This document shows, in pieces, positions 40,060 to 52,700 of a DNA stretch of 64,000 nucleotides (position 1 is its first letter; each line of letters opens with the position of its first letter). The translations under genes and the position numbers were made by a program. The stretch is taken from the NCBI GenBank assembly GCA_028583605.1, contig CM053325.1, positions 62,418,148 to 62,482,147 on the forward strand, read 5' to 3'. The DNA is from Dastarcus helophoroides. Lineage: Eukaryota > Arthropoda > Insecta > Coleoptera > Bothrideridae. The notes below the pieces were generated by a model. The model ran no database searches. It saw nothing but the letters and a program-made list of their open reading frames with translations, and was not told the origin of the DNA.

Positions 40060-40153
40060 AAATTGTTGCTACCATGTCTCATGAACAGACACCTCCGATA
40101 TGCGGACATATTTTGGCAGTCCCGAAGGTGTCCGCTTAAGAAAGATTTCACTG
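40060..40153 (-). mobile_element. Pogo/Tigger-like terminal region, right
   Basis: Ends GGTGTCCGCTTAAGAAAGAT then TTCACTG, followed by TA. It is the inverted counterpart of the end at 30818. If paired, the two bracket about 1.8 kb of element sequence plus the hAT insertions. Confidence 0.5.
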
Positions 40154-40794
40154 TATATGTTTTGCTTAAGCATACATAATTTCTAGGAAGTATATTCGAA
40201 TAAAATTTTTAGTAGCGCTATAAATTCATAACTCATGAAATTTAAGATCGCCACACAAGCCGATTTCTATTGTAACATTTGCTACTGTAAATTCTAGCTT
40301 TTAAAAATAACAACGTGATTCGAGAACTAATCGTGATCGTTTGGAAAACACGAGTTTAGCAATGGTTGATTCAATTGTGATATTATATTGCATATTTATT
40401 TGAATTGCTCCTGATTGTAATCTAACATGATTCCTCTAAATGCGATAAAAAGGTACATGAATCATGCATTAAAAACATCTTCGGTTCCATTAATGGGAAA
40501 GCGTGTAGAGATAATTAAAGAAACAATGCATAAATCATCTCTTCCCATTTTATTTTGTGTAATTTAAATTTGAGTAACTGTAAAAGATCTTTGTTGTTAA
40601 AAACCATTAAGACGCTCCAGCGATTTACCGATGGTTAATCAATACTAACAATCACAAGCTGACAAATGTAGTAATAAATGATGCTAGTTAAATTGTTAAT
40701 CTCTGTCGCAATAAAATATGACCTTTTATTTGAACAAATAAAGTGCACTTGGTTCTGAAAGGTTGGGGAAAAAAATAGACAGTCTTGAAGTGAA
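40154..40794. other. AT-rich, apparently unique sequence
   Basis: Nothing recognised. Confidence 0.45.
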
Positions 40795-41110
40795 AACAAG
40801 CAAATATGCAGCTCGAACCCACACTAGTAAATAAGTCTGTCAATATTGGAAATATTTGGAAATAAATGCTGTCAAACTGCGAAGATAACGCATTAGGCGA
40901 CAAACTTCCACCAAAAAAAGCGTTATATACGCATACTCCTTAAAGGCGACGACCCATTCTATTAAAAACGGTATTACGGACACCAAGGGCTGTACTCTCC
41001 CTCAGAAAAGCGGTACCTGGCACGTTAACTAATGAGGAAGAAGGTCGACCTCCCACCCCGTCTCTATCACCACCATCGCAACAACTCAACGATCGGTATT
41101 TAACCGATGA
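40795..41110 (-). repeat. Dispersed repeat with conserved peptide frame, copy 3
   Basis: The minus-strand frame encodes CDGGDRDGVGGRPSSSLVNV, PGTAFLRESTALGV and NTVFNR. The minus-strand right end reads TATTTACTAGTGTGGGTTCG, with a B-box-like GGGTTCGAGCTGC. The left end runs into a T-rich array. Confidence 0.72.
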
Positions 41111-42945
41111 GTTGTCGACTTTTACTCAAAATTTTTTGTAAATTTCGGCTTTCCTGCAAAAATATCTGTCCGTTTTTTAATTTCAACTTTAAAAAAATAG
41201 ACTTTTTGAACATCTTGACTTTTTTCAAAAATTTCGTTAGTCTTTCAAATTGTTGAATTTTTAACTTGTATTTTGGAAAATCCCACATTTTTTGGAATTT
41301 TCAAAATGTAGAAATTTCTACTTTTTAAAATTTTTAACTTTGTTTTTAAAACTGTCTTTTTGAAAATGCAATTTCGCGAAATTTTTCCATTTTTGGAATT
41401 TTCGACTCTCGACTTTTTCTCGAAATTTTTGTTTTATTTTAAATTTCGACTTTCTTGGAAAAATTCTATCTTTTATTTAATTTCTACTTTCAAAAAGATA
41501 AACCTTTTGAACGTCTTGATTCTTTAAAATGTCATTACTCTTTTAAATTTTTGACCTTTTGACTTGTTTTTTGAAAAATCACACAATTTTTTGAAAACTT
41601 TTAACTTTGTAGAATTTCTACCTTTTGAAATTTCTACTTTTTGAATTTTTTTTTCAAAATTGGCTTTTTGAAAATTGCAATTTTTAAACATTTCCATTTT
41701 TTCAAAATTTTGCTATTTTTGGAACTTTCGATTCTCGATTTCTTCCCGAAATGTTTATTTTGTGGAAAATTTCTTCGAAAAATTCTCTTTTTTTTTAATT
41801 TCGATTTTTTAAAAAAACAGAACTTTTGAACGCCTTGACTCTTCAAAAATTTCGCTAATCTTTCAAATTGTTGACCTTTTGACTTGTACTTTTAAACATC
41901 CCACATTTTTTTGAAAATATCTACTTTTTGAAAATGTTAACTTGTTTCAAAATTGTCTTTTTGAAAATTGTAATTTTTCAAAATTTTGCCACCATTGACC
42001 ATTTTAACATGTACTTTGAAGCATCCCACATTTTTTTAAAATTTCCACTTTTTATAAATTTTAACTTTTTTCAAAATTGTCGTTTTGAAGATTGCAATTT
42101 CTCAAAATTTCCACTCTTAAATTTACTGCATAATGTTGCTATTTTTGGAACTGTCGATTCTCGACTTTTTCCCGAAATTTTTAATTTGTTGTAAATTTCG
42201 ACTTTCTTGGAAAAATTCCGTTTTTTTTTTAAATTTCGATTTTTAAAAAATACACCGTTTGAACGACTTGACTCTTCAAAAATTTCGTTAATCTTTTAAA
42301 TTGTTGAACTTTTGACTTGTACTTTTAAGCATCCCACATTTTTTGAAAATTTTCACATTTTGAAAATGTTAACTTTTATCAAAATTGTCTTTTTGAAAAT
42401 TGCAATTTTTTTACAAAATTTCCACTTTTTCAAAATTTTGCCATTTTTGAAACTCTCGACTCTCAACTTATTTTGTTGTAAATTTCGACTTTCTTGGAAA
42501 AATTCTGTTTTTTTTAATTTAAACTTTAAAAAAATAGACTTTTTGAACGTCTTGATTCTTTTGATGAATTACGTTACTCTTTCAAATTGTTGACCTTTTG
42601 ACTTGCTTTTTGAAAAATCTCACCTAATTTGAAAATTTCCACGTTTTGACATTTTCACTTTTTTGAAATTTCTACTTTTTGAAAATTTTCACTTTTTTCA
42701 AAATCGTATTTTTGAAAATTTTAATGTTCAAAAATAAAATTCTTTTTGAAAATTGCAATTTTTCAAAACTTCCACTTTTTCAAAATTTTGCCATTTTTGG
42801 AACTTGGAAGTTACCACTTTTGTCGAAATTTTTATATTTTTTAAAACGTTGGCTTTTTTCGAAAATTCGATTTTTTTGGAAATTTTTATTTTCTCGTAAA
42901 TGTCGAATTTCTTTAAAATATTCTGCTTTTCTGAAACTTTCAAGG
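41111..42945. repeat. T-rich satellite, irregular ~290-430-base units
   Basis: TTCAAATTGTTGACCTTTTG and a following TCCCACATTTTTTG recur near 41245, 41536, 41861, 42295 and 42580. Each unit also carries CGACTTTCTTGGAAAAATTC and a GAACGTCTTGACTC-like word. Confidence 0.8.
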
Positions 42946-42949
42946 CTTT

Positions 42950-45900
42950 TGAAAACGTCGACTCTTTGAAAATTACGTAATTTTTTTTTAAATTTTGATA
43001 ATTTTTGAAACGTTTTACTTTTTCGACTTTTTTTTTGAAATTTTTATTTTCCTATAAATGACAAAATTTTTTAAAATATTCTGTTTTTCCGAAACTTTCA
43101 AGGTTTGTAAAAACATTGACTGAAAATTTCGTACTTGTTTCAAAATTTTGACATTTTTTGAAACGTTTGACTTTTTAAAAATTTCGACTTTTTCTCGAAA
43201 TTTTTATATTCTTGTAAATGTCGAATTTCTTTCAAATATTCTGCCTTTCTGAAACCGTTAAGGGTTTTAAATGCGTTGACTCTCTTCATACTTTTTTCAA
43301 AATATTGATATTTTTTTAAACGTTTGACTTTTTTCGAAATATCGACTTTTTTTCGAAATTTTTATTGTTGTAAATTTCGACATTCTCTAAGACATTGTGC
43401 TTTTCTGAAACTTTTAAGGTTTTTAAAAACGTTGACTGAAAATTTCGAAATTTTTTCATAATTTTGATATTTTTTAAGACGTTTGACGTTTTTTCGAAAT
43501 ATCGACTACTATTTGTCGAAAAATCTACTCTTTTTTCTAAATTTTTATTGCTGTACATGTCGACGTTCTTCGAGATATTCTGCTTTTCGAACTTGTTTCA
43601 AAATTTTGACATTTTTTGAAACGCTTGACCTTTTTCGAAATATCGACTATTTTTCGAAAAGTCGACTTTTTCTTAAAACATTTTATTGTTGCAAATGTCG
43701 ACATTCTGCGAGATATTCTACTTTTCTGAAACTTTTAAGGTTTTTAAATACGTTGACATTTTGAAAATTTCGTACTTGTTTCAAAATTTTGATATTTTTT
43801 GAAACGTTTGACTTTTTTCAAAATTTCGACTTTTTCTCGAAATTTTTGTTTTCTTGCAAATGTCGAATTTCTTTCAAATATTCTGCCTTTCTGAAACCGT
43901 TAAGGGTTTTAAATGCGTTGACTCTCTTCATACTTTTTTCAAAATTTTGATATTTTTTAAACGTTTGACTTCTTTCGAAATATTGACTTTTTTTCGAAAT
44001 TTTTATTGTTGTAAATGTCGATATTCTTTGAAACATTGTGCTGTTCTGAAGGTTTTAAGGTTTTTAAAAACGTTGACTGAAAATTTCGAAATTTTTTCAT
44101 AACTTTGATATTTTTTAAGACGTTTGACGTTTTTTCGAAATATCGACTACTATTTTTCGAAAAATCGACTTTGTTTTCGAAATTTTTATTGCTATAAATG
44201 TCGACGTTCTTCGAGATATTCTGCTTTTCGAACTTGTTTCAAAATTTTGACATTTTTTGAAACGCTTGACCTTTTTCGAAATATCGACTATTTTTCGAAA
44301 AGTCGACTTTTTCTTAAAACATTTTATTGTTGCAAATGTCGACATTCTGCGAGATATTCTGCTTTTCTGAAACTTTTAAGGTTTTTAAATACGTTGACAT
44401 TTTGAAAATTTCGTACTTGATTCAAAATTTTGACATTTTTTGAAACGTTTGACTTTTTTCAAAATTTCGGCTTTTTCTCGAAATTTTTGTTTTCTTGCAA
44501 ATGTCGAATTTCTTTCAAATATTCTGCCTTTCTGAAACCGTTAAGGGTTTTAAATGCGTTGACTCTCTTCATTCTTTTTTCAAAATTTTGATATTTTTTA
44601 AACGTTTGACTTTTTTCGAAATATCGACTTTTTTTCGAAATTTTTATTGTTGTAAATGTCAATATTCTCTGAGACACTGTGCTTTTCTGAGACTTTAAAG
44701 GTTTTTAAAAACGTTGACTGAAAATTTCGAAATTTTTTTATAATTTTGATATATTTTAAGACGTTTGACTTTTTTTCGCAATATCGACTACTATTTTTCG
44801 AAAAATCGACTTTGTTTTCGAAATTTTTATTGTAATAAATGTCGACGTTCTTCGAGATATTCTGCTTTTCCTACTTGTTTCAAAATTTTGACATTTTTTG
44901 AAACGCTTGACCTTTTTCGAAATATCGACTATTTTTCGAAAAGTCGACTTTTTCTTAAAACATTTTATTGTTGCAAATGTCGACATTCTGCGAGATATTC
45001 TGCTTTTCTGAAACTTTTAAGGTTTTTAAATACGTTGACATTTTGAAAATTTCGTACTTGTTTCAAAATTTTGACATTTTTTGAAACGTTTGATTTTTAA
45101 AAATTTCGACTTTTTCTCGAAATTTTTCTTTTCTTGCAAATGTCGAATTTCTTTCAAATATTCTATCTTTCTGAAACCGTTAAGGGTTTTAAATGCGTTG
45201 GCTCTCTTCATACTTTTTTCAAAATTTTGATATTTTTTGAAACGTTTGACTTTTTTCGAAATATCGACTTTTTTTTCGAAATTTTTACTGCTGTAAATGT
45301 CGATATTCCTTGAAACATTGTGCTGTTCTGAAACTTTTAAGGTTTTTAAAAACGTTGACTGAAAATTTCGAAATTTTTTCATAATTTTGATATTTTTTAA
45401 GACGTTTGACTTTTTTTCGAAATATCGACTACCATTTTTCGAAAAATAGTTTTTTTTTTCGAAATCTTTATTGTTGTTTTTCGGGATATTCTGCTTTTCG
45501 TACTTGTTTCAAAATTTTGATATTTTTTGAAACGTTCGACTTTTTTCGACATATCGACTATTTTCCAAAAAATAGACTTTTTTAGAAATTCTTATTGTTG
45601 CAAATGTCGACATTCTGCAGGATACTCTGCTTTTATGAAACTTTTAGGTTTTTTAAAAAGTTGACCCTTTAGAAATTTCGTACTTGTTTCAAAATTTTGA
45701 TATTTTTTAGAAACGTTTGACTTTTTTTTGAAATATCGACTATTTGTCGAAAAATCGACTTTTTCTTAAAAATTGTTATTGTTGCAAATGTTGACATTCT
45801 GCGAGGTATTCTGCTTTTCTAATACTTTTAAGGTTTGTAAAAACGTTGACTGTTGAAAAATTTCGTAATTGTTTCAAAATTTTGATATTTTTTGAAACGT

Positions 45901-46030
45901 TTGACTTTTTTCGAAATAACGACTATTTTTCGAAAGATCGAAATTTTTATTGTTGCAAATATCGACATTCTTTGAGATATTCTACTTTTTTGAAATTTTT
46001 AATGTCTTTAAAAACCTTGTCTCCCAAAAT
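42950..46030. repeat. T-rich satellite with 641-base higher-order repeat
   Basis: Monomers of about 150-180 bases begin around GAAACGTTTGACTTTTTTCG. Four consecutive monomers form a 641-base unit. The landmark GACGTTTGAC following TTTTTTAA sits at 43478, 44119, 44760 and 45401, exactly 641 apart. The three full units (43478-45400) are very similar; the monomers on either side are more diverged, as expected at the edges of a homogenised array. Open frames of 70-118 codons recur with the same spacing and are by-products. Confidence 0.95.
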
Positions 46031-48290
46031 TTCGACTATTTTAAATTATTGAACTTTTGAAAATTTTGACTTTTTTTAAAATTCTTCCGTTTTTCTGCTG
46101 ACAATTTTAATTTTTATCAAAATTTCTACTTTTTTTAAAATTGCGATTTTTCAAAATTTTCACCATTTTGGAAAAATTCGATCTTTTTTAATTTCCATCT
46201 TATTTAAAAATTTTGACCTTTTTTGCAAAATTGCACTTTTTTTGTAAATTTAAACTTTCGAAAATATTAACTTTTTCAAAATTTAAACTTTTGAAATTTG
46301 CAACTTTCTAAAATTTGGCAAAACTCTCATTTTTAAGAAAAAACTTCGCTTTTCTAAGTTTCCACCTTATTTGAAAATTATAAATCTTTGCGCAAAATTC
46401 TACAAGGTCATTTTAAATTTCCAAAATATTGAATTTTTTCCAATTTTGACTTTCTATTAAAAACAGCGTTTTTTTTTAAAAATATTGCCATTTTTTTTTA
46501 AATTTCGACTTTTTTCTAAAATTGTTATTTTTAAAAATTTTCATCTTTTTTAAACATTTTTATTTAATTTGAAATTCTCGATTTTCTCAAGATATCGACT
46601 TTTTCAAGATTTCAGTATTTCATTAAAATGTTGACTTTTTTTTTAATTATATTTTTTTTAATCTCTAATTTGAAGAGTTCGATTTTTGTGAAAATTTAAA
46701 CTTTTTTCGAAAATTTCAAAGTTTCTGCTTTTACAAAATTTCCAGTATTTTTAATGTCGACTCTATCAAATTTTAACTTATTTTAAAAATTGTTACTCGT
46801 TTAAAATGTCGAAATGTCGAAAATTTCAGCATCGTTCAGATTTTTACTTTTTATCCAAATTTAAATCCTTTTGAACATTTTTGAAAAATTTTACTTTTAA
46901 TAATTTAGACTTTACTGAACATTTTTACTTTACGATTTTTTGAAAACTTCTACTCAGATTTCTTCGTCCTATTTTCAAAATTGTCGCTATTTCGAATTTC
47001 AAAGGTACCGAAAACTTTATTTTCGTTTCAAAAAATCGACTTTAAAAATTTCGAAATGTTGAATTTTTCCCTGTTTTTACTTTTCTTGAAAAATCGGAAT
47101 TTTTTGAAAAAATCTACTCAAATTTCTTCGCCCTATTTTCAAAATTGTCGCTTTTTTGAATATCAAAGGTACCGAAAATTTTATTTTCGTTTCAAAAAAT
47201 CGACTTTAAAAATTTCGACCTTTTTTGAAAATGTTGAATTTTTCCCTGTTTTTACTTTTCTTGAAAAATCTGAATTTTTTGAAAAATTCTACTCAAATTT
47301 CTTCGTCCTATTTTCAAAATTGTCGCTTTTTCGAATTTCAAAGGTACCGAAAATTTTATTTTCGTTTCAAAAGATGTACTTTGAAAATTTCGACCTTTTT
47401 CCAAAATGTGGAATTTTTTTGTTAGTTTTTACTGATTTTTTTAAAAAATTCTACTTATCCTGGAAAATTTCGACCTATTTAAAGATTTTTTCCTTTGTAA
47501 AAATTTTCGCTTTTTTAGAAATTCGAATCTTTAAGAATTTTGACCGTTTTCAGGATTTTGAACTTCTTTCATTAAATTTGAGTTGTTCGAAAATTTCGTA
47601 TTTTTCTCTACATTTTTATTTTTCAGTCAAATTTGGTCTGTTATGAAACTTTTCATTTTATTGCAGAATGTCGACCTTGGAAATTTCGACTATTTTTCGC
47701 AATTTTTGACTATTTTTCGCTTTTTTTTGATATTTTGACCGTTTTTCAAAAATTTAATTTGTTCTCTGTTTTCCTTTATTGAAAATTTTGACTATTTTTG
47801 TAAAAATTTTAATTTTTTTCCAAATTCTCTCAAAATTTGGATTTTTAGAATGTTGACTTTTTATTAATTTCGATTTTTCAAAATGTATTTATTTCTCAAA
47901 ATTTAATATTTTTTTTTATAAATTTGAACTATTTTGAGATTTTTAATTTATTTTTTGTCAAAATGTCAGCTATGAAAACTTCAATTTTTTTCATAATTTT
48001 CACTTTTATTGAAAATTCCAATCATTTTTCAAATTTATGACCTTTAAAGGTTTTGACTTTTTCATTTAAAAATTACGACTTATTTCCTTGCTAAATTTCT
48101 ATTTTTATTTGAAAAATCCGACTTTTTTTTAATATTTAAGATTTTGAAAAATCTGAGCCTTTTTAAAATTTCGTGTTGGTTTAAAAATTTCGATCCATTT
48201 TAAAATTTCGACTTTTTTTGAACATTTCATTGTTTTTCAAAACTTTAATTTTCTCGAAACTCTCGACTATTTTTGAAAAATTCGAATTTT
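46031..48290. repeat. T-rich AATTTCGAC block with a three-copy ~165-175-base repeat
   Basis: Most of the block is degenerate. At 46950-47440 three tandem copies share TTCAAAATTGTCGCT and CAAAGGTACCGAAAA (near 47000, 47164 and 47339). Confidence 0.8.
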
Positions 48291-48990
48291 CAAAATTTCA
48301 TCATGTTGGGCCAAAATTGGGTTTGAAAACATTTTCAAAAAAATAGACATTTTGAAAAGGTCGCAATATTCAAACAATTCAAAACCACGAAAAAAAGTGA
48401 AAAATTTTTTTAAGACAAATAGAATTTCTTAAAGTAGAATTTTTCAAAAAATAAAGTTTACACAAAAAAAAATGAAATTTTTCAAAATTTTGAAAATAAA
48501 ATTTTTCAAAATTTTGATTTTTCTCGAAGTTTTTGACTAGTTTTTGAAATTTCGATTTTTCAAAATTTCATCTTGTTGAGCCAAAACTGTTTTTGAAAAC
48601 ATTTTCAAAAAACTTGACATTTTGAAAAGGTTGCAATATTCAAACAATTCAAAACCACGAAAAAAAGTGAAAATTTCTTTAAAAAAAAGTAGAATTTTTC
48701 AAAAAATAAACTAGAAAAAAATCAAATTATTAAAAATTTTAAAAATGAAATTTTTTAAAATTTTGTTTTTTCTCAAAGTTTTTAACTATTTTTTAAAATT
48801 TCGATTTTTCAATATTTCATCCTGGAATTGGAAATTTCAAAATTTCATCATGTTGGGCCAAAATTTGTTTTCGAAAACCTAATTCTTAACTTGTAAAAGA
48901 AATGAATCAAAATGTATTAAAAAGGTCAACATTTTCACAAAATAGTCATTTTTGAAAAAGTCGTAATATTCAAACAATTCAAAAACACGA
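48290..48990. repeat. ~273-base tandem repeat of mixed polarity
   Basis: TTGGGCCAAAA or a near variant recurs near 48305, 48575 and 48852. Each unit has a T-rich half (CGATTTTTCAAAATTTCATC) and an A-rich half (GCAATATTCAAACAATTCAA). Confidence 0.82.
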
Positions 48991-49331
48991 GGAAAAGTGA
49001 AAAATTTTCAAAGTAGAATTTAAAAAAAAAATAAAATTTGCAAAAAATTGGAGTTTTAAGAGGAAACATTTCAAAAAAAAATTTAAATAAATCGAGTTTG
49101 CAAAAAAGCGCAAAAGTCGAAATTTTCAAAAAAAGGTCTGAATTGAAAAAAGGTAAAAATGTAAACTTTTTTAAAAACGGCCGAAATTGTCAAAAAATAT
49201 TGAATTTTTCAAAAAAGCTAAACATTTTTAAAGTTCAAGATTTCAAAAATAGCTGAAGTAAAAATGTCTAAAAACTTAAAATGTTTGAATCAAAATTTAA
49301 AAAAAACAAATTTTTTCGAAGAAACAAGTTC
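48991..49331. other. A-rich degenerate repeat
   Basis: AAAAAGTCGAAATTTTCAAA words; no gene. Confidence 0.5.
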
Positions 49332-49600
49332 TGGTGGAACGGACTGGCCCTTGGTTATCTTCAAAAATTGAAATACAAATCTTGTCCCCTGAAACCAAAA
49401 AGTATTAAAAAAACACAGCAAAGGTTGCTGGCTAACGCGTTTCGACAGCCAAGTTATCTTCAGAGAGATACTACTACTACTACTACTCTCTCTCTCTGAA
49501 GATGATAGCTCGGCTGTCGAAACGCGCTAGAGCAACCTTTGTTGTGTTTTATGATCTTTTTTGGTTTCAGAGGACAAGATTTGTATTTCAATTTTTGAAG
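49332..49600. mobile_element. Palindromic pair of the ~145-base repeat with hammerhead-like motif
   Basis: The left arm runs from GGTGGAACGGACTGG to TTTCGACAGCCAAG and CTTCAGAGAGA. The right arm is the inverted copy (CTCTGAAGATGATAGC to GACAAGATTTGTATTTC). They meet at a (CTA)n/(CT)n tract at 49469-49497. In the right arm CTGAAGA (49497-49503) is followed by GATAGC-TCG-GCTGTC (a 6-base stem) and GAAACGCG (GAAA at 49520). This is the order of core elements in a hammerhead ribozyme, with one extra base before the stem. Arrangement and motif recall the terminal repeats of Penelope-like elements. No reverse transcriptase frame is present. Confidence 0.75.
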
Positions 49601-50328
49601 AAACAAATTTACCACAAAAGTAATGTTAATCAATATTTAAAAAATAATCAATTATTAAAAATGGTAAAACCTTTGAATAAAATCGAAATTTTGACAGGGT
49701 CGAAGCTTTGGGATGTCATAATTTACAAAAAAAGTCAAAACATTAAAAAAACGAGGTTTTGACAGGTTGATATTTTAAACAAAGTTTCAATTAGTTAAAG
49801 TTTTCAAAATTTTCAACAAAAAAAAACTCGAAACTTGAAGAAAAAGTCAAAATTAACAAAATGGTCGAAATTTTTAAAATAAAAGTAGATTTTTTTTCAA
49901 TTAGTCAACATTTTCAAAAACTGTAATTTTCAAAAAATTTAGAAATCTTCGAAAAATATCCAAAGCAAAAAAACAAGTTTCAAAAAAAATTCTAAAATTA
50001 TCGACAATTTTAAAAATAGGTCAAAAAGGTCGAAATTTTCAAAAAAAAAAACTCAAAACTTGTAGAAAAAGTCAAAATTAACAAAACAGTCGAAATTTTT
50101 AAAATAAAAGTAGATTTTTTAAATTAGTCAACATTTTCAAAAACTGTAATTTTCAAAGAATTTGGAATTTCTCAAAAAAATTGGAATTTACAAAAAATTA
50201 AAAGTTTCGAAAAAACTAAAATTATCGAAAAAAGTTATAAAAAAGAGATCAAAAATGTCGAAATTTTCAAAAACAAAATTCAAAACTCGAACGCGTTTAC
50301 GTTTAAAAATTCTAATCATTTCGAGCAG
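49601..50328. repeat. A-rich degenerate array with a ~223-base duplication
   Basis: The stretch around 49825-49960 (GTCAAAATTAACAAAAYRGT, AAAATAAAAGTAGATTTTTT) is repeated at about 50048-50165. Confidence 0.7.
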
Positions 50329-50534
50329 CTTTGGATTCCCAAATACAAGTGACTGTGGTTTATGGAAAAATTCTGGTGATGAGCGAATTTCTTTTAACCT
50401 TTCCCGGCAAAGGGCCCAATTTGAAAAGGATTACGTTGAAGTTATTCGAGATTGATGCTGAAAAGGCATTGATAAAATCGTCCCTACCTAAAACCAACAA
50501 TTCTGATCGCAAATCTTATCTAGTCTGCTTCCAG
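50329..50534 (+). other. Exon-like open segment, unidentified
   Basis: An open stretch of about 69 codons with balanced composition unlike its low-complexity neighbours. It encodes DSQIQVTVVYGKILVMSEFL, then LTFPGKGPNLKRITLKLFEI and DAEKALIKSSLPKTNNSDRK, then SYLVCFQ. It is preceded by TCATTTCGAGCAG, a possible acceptor, and ends CTTCCAG before GTTTGA, a possible donor. An in-frame stop lies just upstream at 50313 and another at 50538, consistent with an internal exon. I do not recognise the protein family, and no flanking exon was found. It could equally be a chance frame or a relic. Confidence 0.25.
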
Positions 50535-50540
50535 GTTTGA

Positions 50541-51960
50541 TTTACCCATTTTATATATATCTCGAGCGAAACAAATTGTTTTACTGCCGCCTACAACTTT
50601 TTCCTTCCTCTCGAAAAGTTCGTTAGAAGTGTATATAAATGCTTTCGTAAAAGTTCCTTTTACCAAAAGCGAAATCACGCTCGGTTTAACAACTTTATAA
50701 TATTATGATTAATCTGCTTTCTTTTCAGTCTGGTTCAATAGAATGTATTTGATTTTTCTGCTCTTGATATTTTTTTCTTCATCATATATTTTCTCTTTAA
50801 CTATGATTTAGTTTCATGAGGGAAAAAATACGAGTGGAAATTAGCTAAAAATTTTAATAGTATATTGTGTATCCAATAGTAAAAACGAAACGTTCTCAGA
50901 CGACGATGTAAATAGTGGCCGATGCTAACGAGCATCTCAAAATCCAAGAACGTGATTTTACTACGAGATGCACATACTATGTTTTCTCATAATGTAAAAA
51001 AATCTAAAAATCAATGTTACTTAAATTAAGGAATTTTTATAAACTCACATTTTTCATTGTTATATAATTTACTATAAAATCGCTTCCTTGACAATCACAT
51101 GTTTCTTGTTATCCGGTAAGGAAAAGTTACCTATTTTCTCTCGGCCTAGAACGGAAAAAACTTTTTTGCGATGATTCCTGGACCGAGATACTGGATTTTG
51201 GGGCCTGAAATTGCGTCGAGAAAGTAGGGATTCTCGATCGACTTCAGAAAAAAATATATTTAATGGACTATGCATTTTATTAAGTCGTGCAAGTCAGAAG
51301 ACAACTTGGTAACGTTAAGATAATTATCTCAGGTGCAATATAATTAATTAAAAATTAACATACATCATTTGTATCATTTTATTTCAGATACCATTGATTT
51401 ATCATTGTCATTTCAATGGCGATCGAACATTCAGATTAAGTGTGTGCTTAAGCTTTGTTTTTTCGTCGACCAAGCACAGAAGTGTTAATATGGAAATTAA
51501 CAAGCAAAAGTAATAAACAGGTAGATAAATATGTAAATTAAAATTCATCGGAGAACTTCTACAATCCCATGAAAAAAAAAATACAACACTGTCCCAGTAT
51601 CTTGTTTAAAGTCGACGGACAAGTTGCAGAAAAAATTTTATCAAGCGAAAACTCGTGAATGTGAACTAATTATAATGATTTAAATCCTAATATGAACATC
51701 AATCAATAACCGCTTAAATCGTGATTATTACATTACGCCCACTATACTTACAGAGATTAGTCCGTGTAACTTGGATGATATACTTTACCTGAAAAAGAAT
51801 AACTGGTTTATTATTACAATTCGTACTTAAGTTCAAATAAAGCTTTGAATGCGACTAGGCTATTAGCGATTTAAATAATCTCCGAAGTAGCCAGACGACT
51901 CGGCTAACGTCGCCTGGCAACGTCCTCGATTATTACAAATCGCTTACTTACTTATTATAA
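50541..51960. other. Apparently unique AT-rich sequence
   Basis: No repeats recognised. A 67-codon minus-strand frame at 51072-51275 shows no domain. It could be intronic or intergenic if the neighbouring exon-like segment is real. Confidence 0.45.
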
Positions 51961-52700
51961 TCGTTACAGTAATAACTTTTTTTTAAGTCTAATCCCAAAA
52001 TTTTTATTTATTTTGGCCTTTTGTGAAGATGTGAATTTCTCTTAAAATTTCTTCGACCTCATTTCAAAATTTCGATTTTCTTAATCTTTCCTTAAGATTT
52101 CGTTTTTTCTTCAAATATTTTTAATTTCGAATATTCGCCGTTTTTGAAAATTTCAACATTTTCCAACTTTCTTTTTTCGAGAATTTCCGATTTCTTTGAA
52201 AACTTGAAACAATTTTTGACCGTCTTTCCCGTTTTGAAAACGTTAACATTTTTCGAAACTTTTCCTTTTCGAGAATTTCAGATTTCTTTAAAAACTTGAG
52301 TGTTTTTTTTACCAAATTTCGACTTATTGTCAAAATTTGGGCACTTTGTCAAAATTTCTACTTTTCCAAAATTTCTACTTTTCCAAAATTTCAATTTTTC
52401 AAAAATTTCAACTTTTCCAAAATTTCTACTTTTCCAAAATTTCACTGCTTTTGGAGATTTCGACTAATGAATTGTTTCCGAAATTTCGATTTGTACTTTT
52501 ACTTACTGAAAAACTCTACTTTAAAAATTGTCGATTTTTTTAAATTTTAACTTTTCTAAAATTTAGCATTTTTTTTGATATCGACTTTTTTAAGAATTTC
52601 GACTTTTTTAAACGTTTTTTGCTTTATAAAAATGTTCACTATTTTGAAATTGTAATTTTTGAAAGCTGGACTTAGTTATCTTAAACTGTCATATCTCAAA
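51961..52700. repeat. T-rich AATTTCGAC block
   Basis: Includes a regular run around 52350-52445 of TTTCTACTTTTCCAAAA-type units of about 15-17 bases. Confidence 0.7.

Noticed and set aside
51072..51275. 67-codon basic frame on the minus strand
   Set aside because: Short, with no motif and no conserved neighbour.
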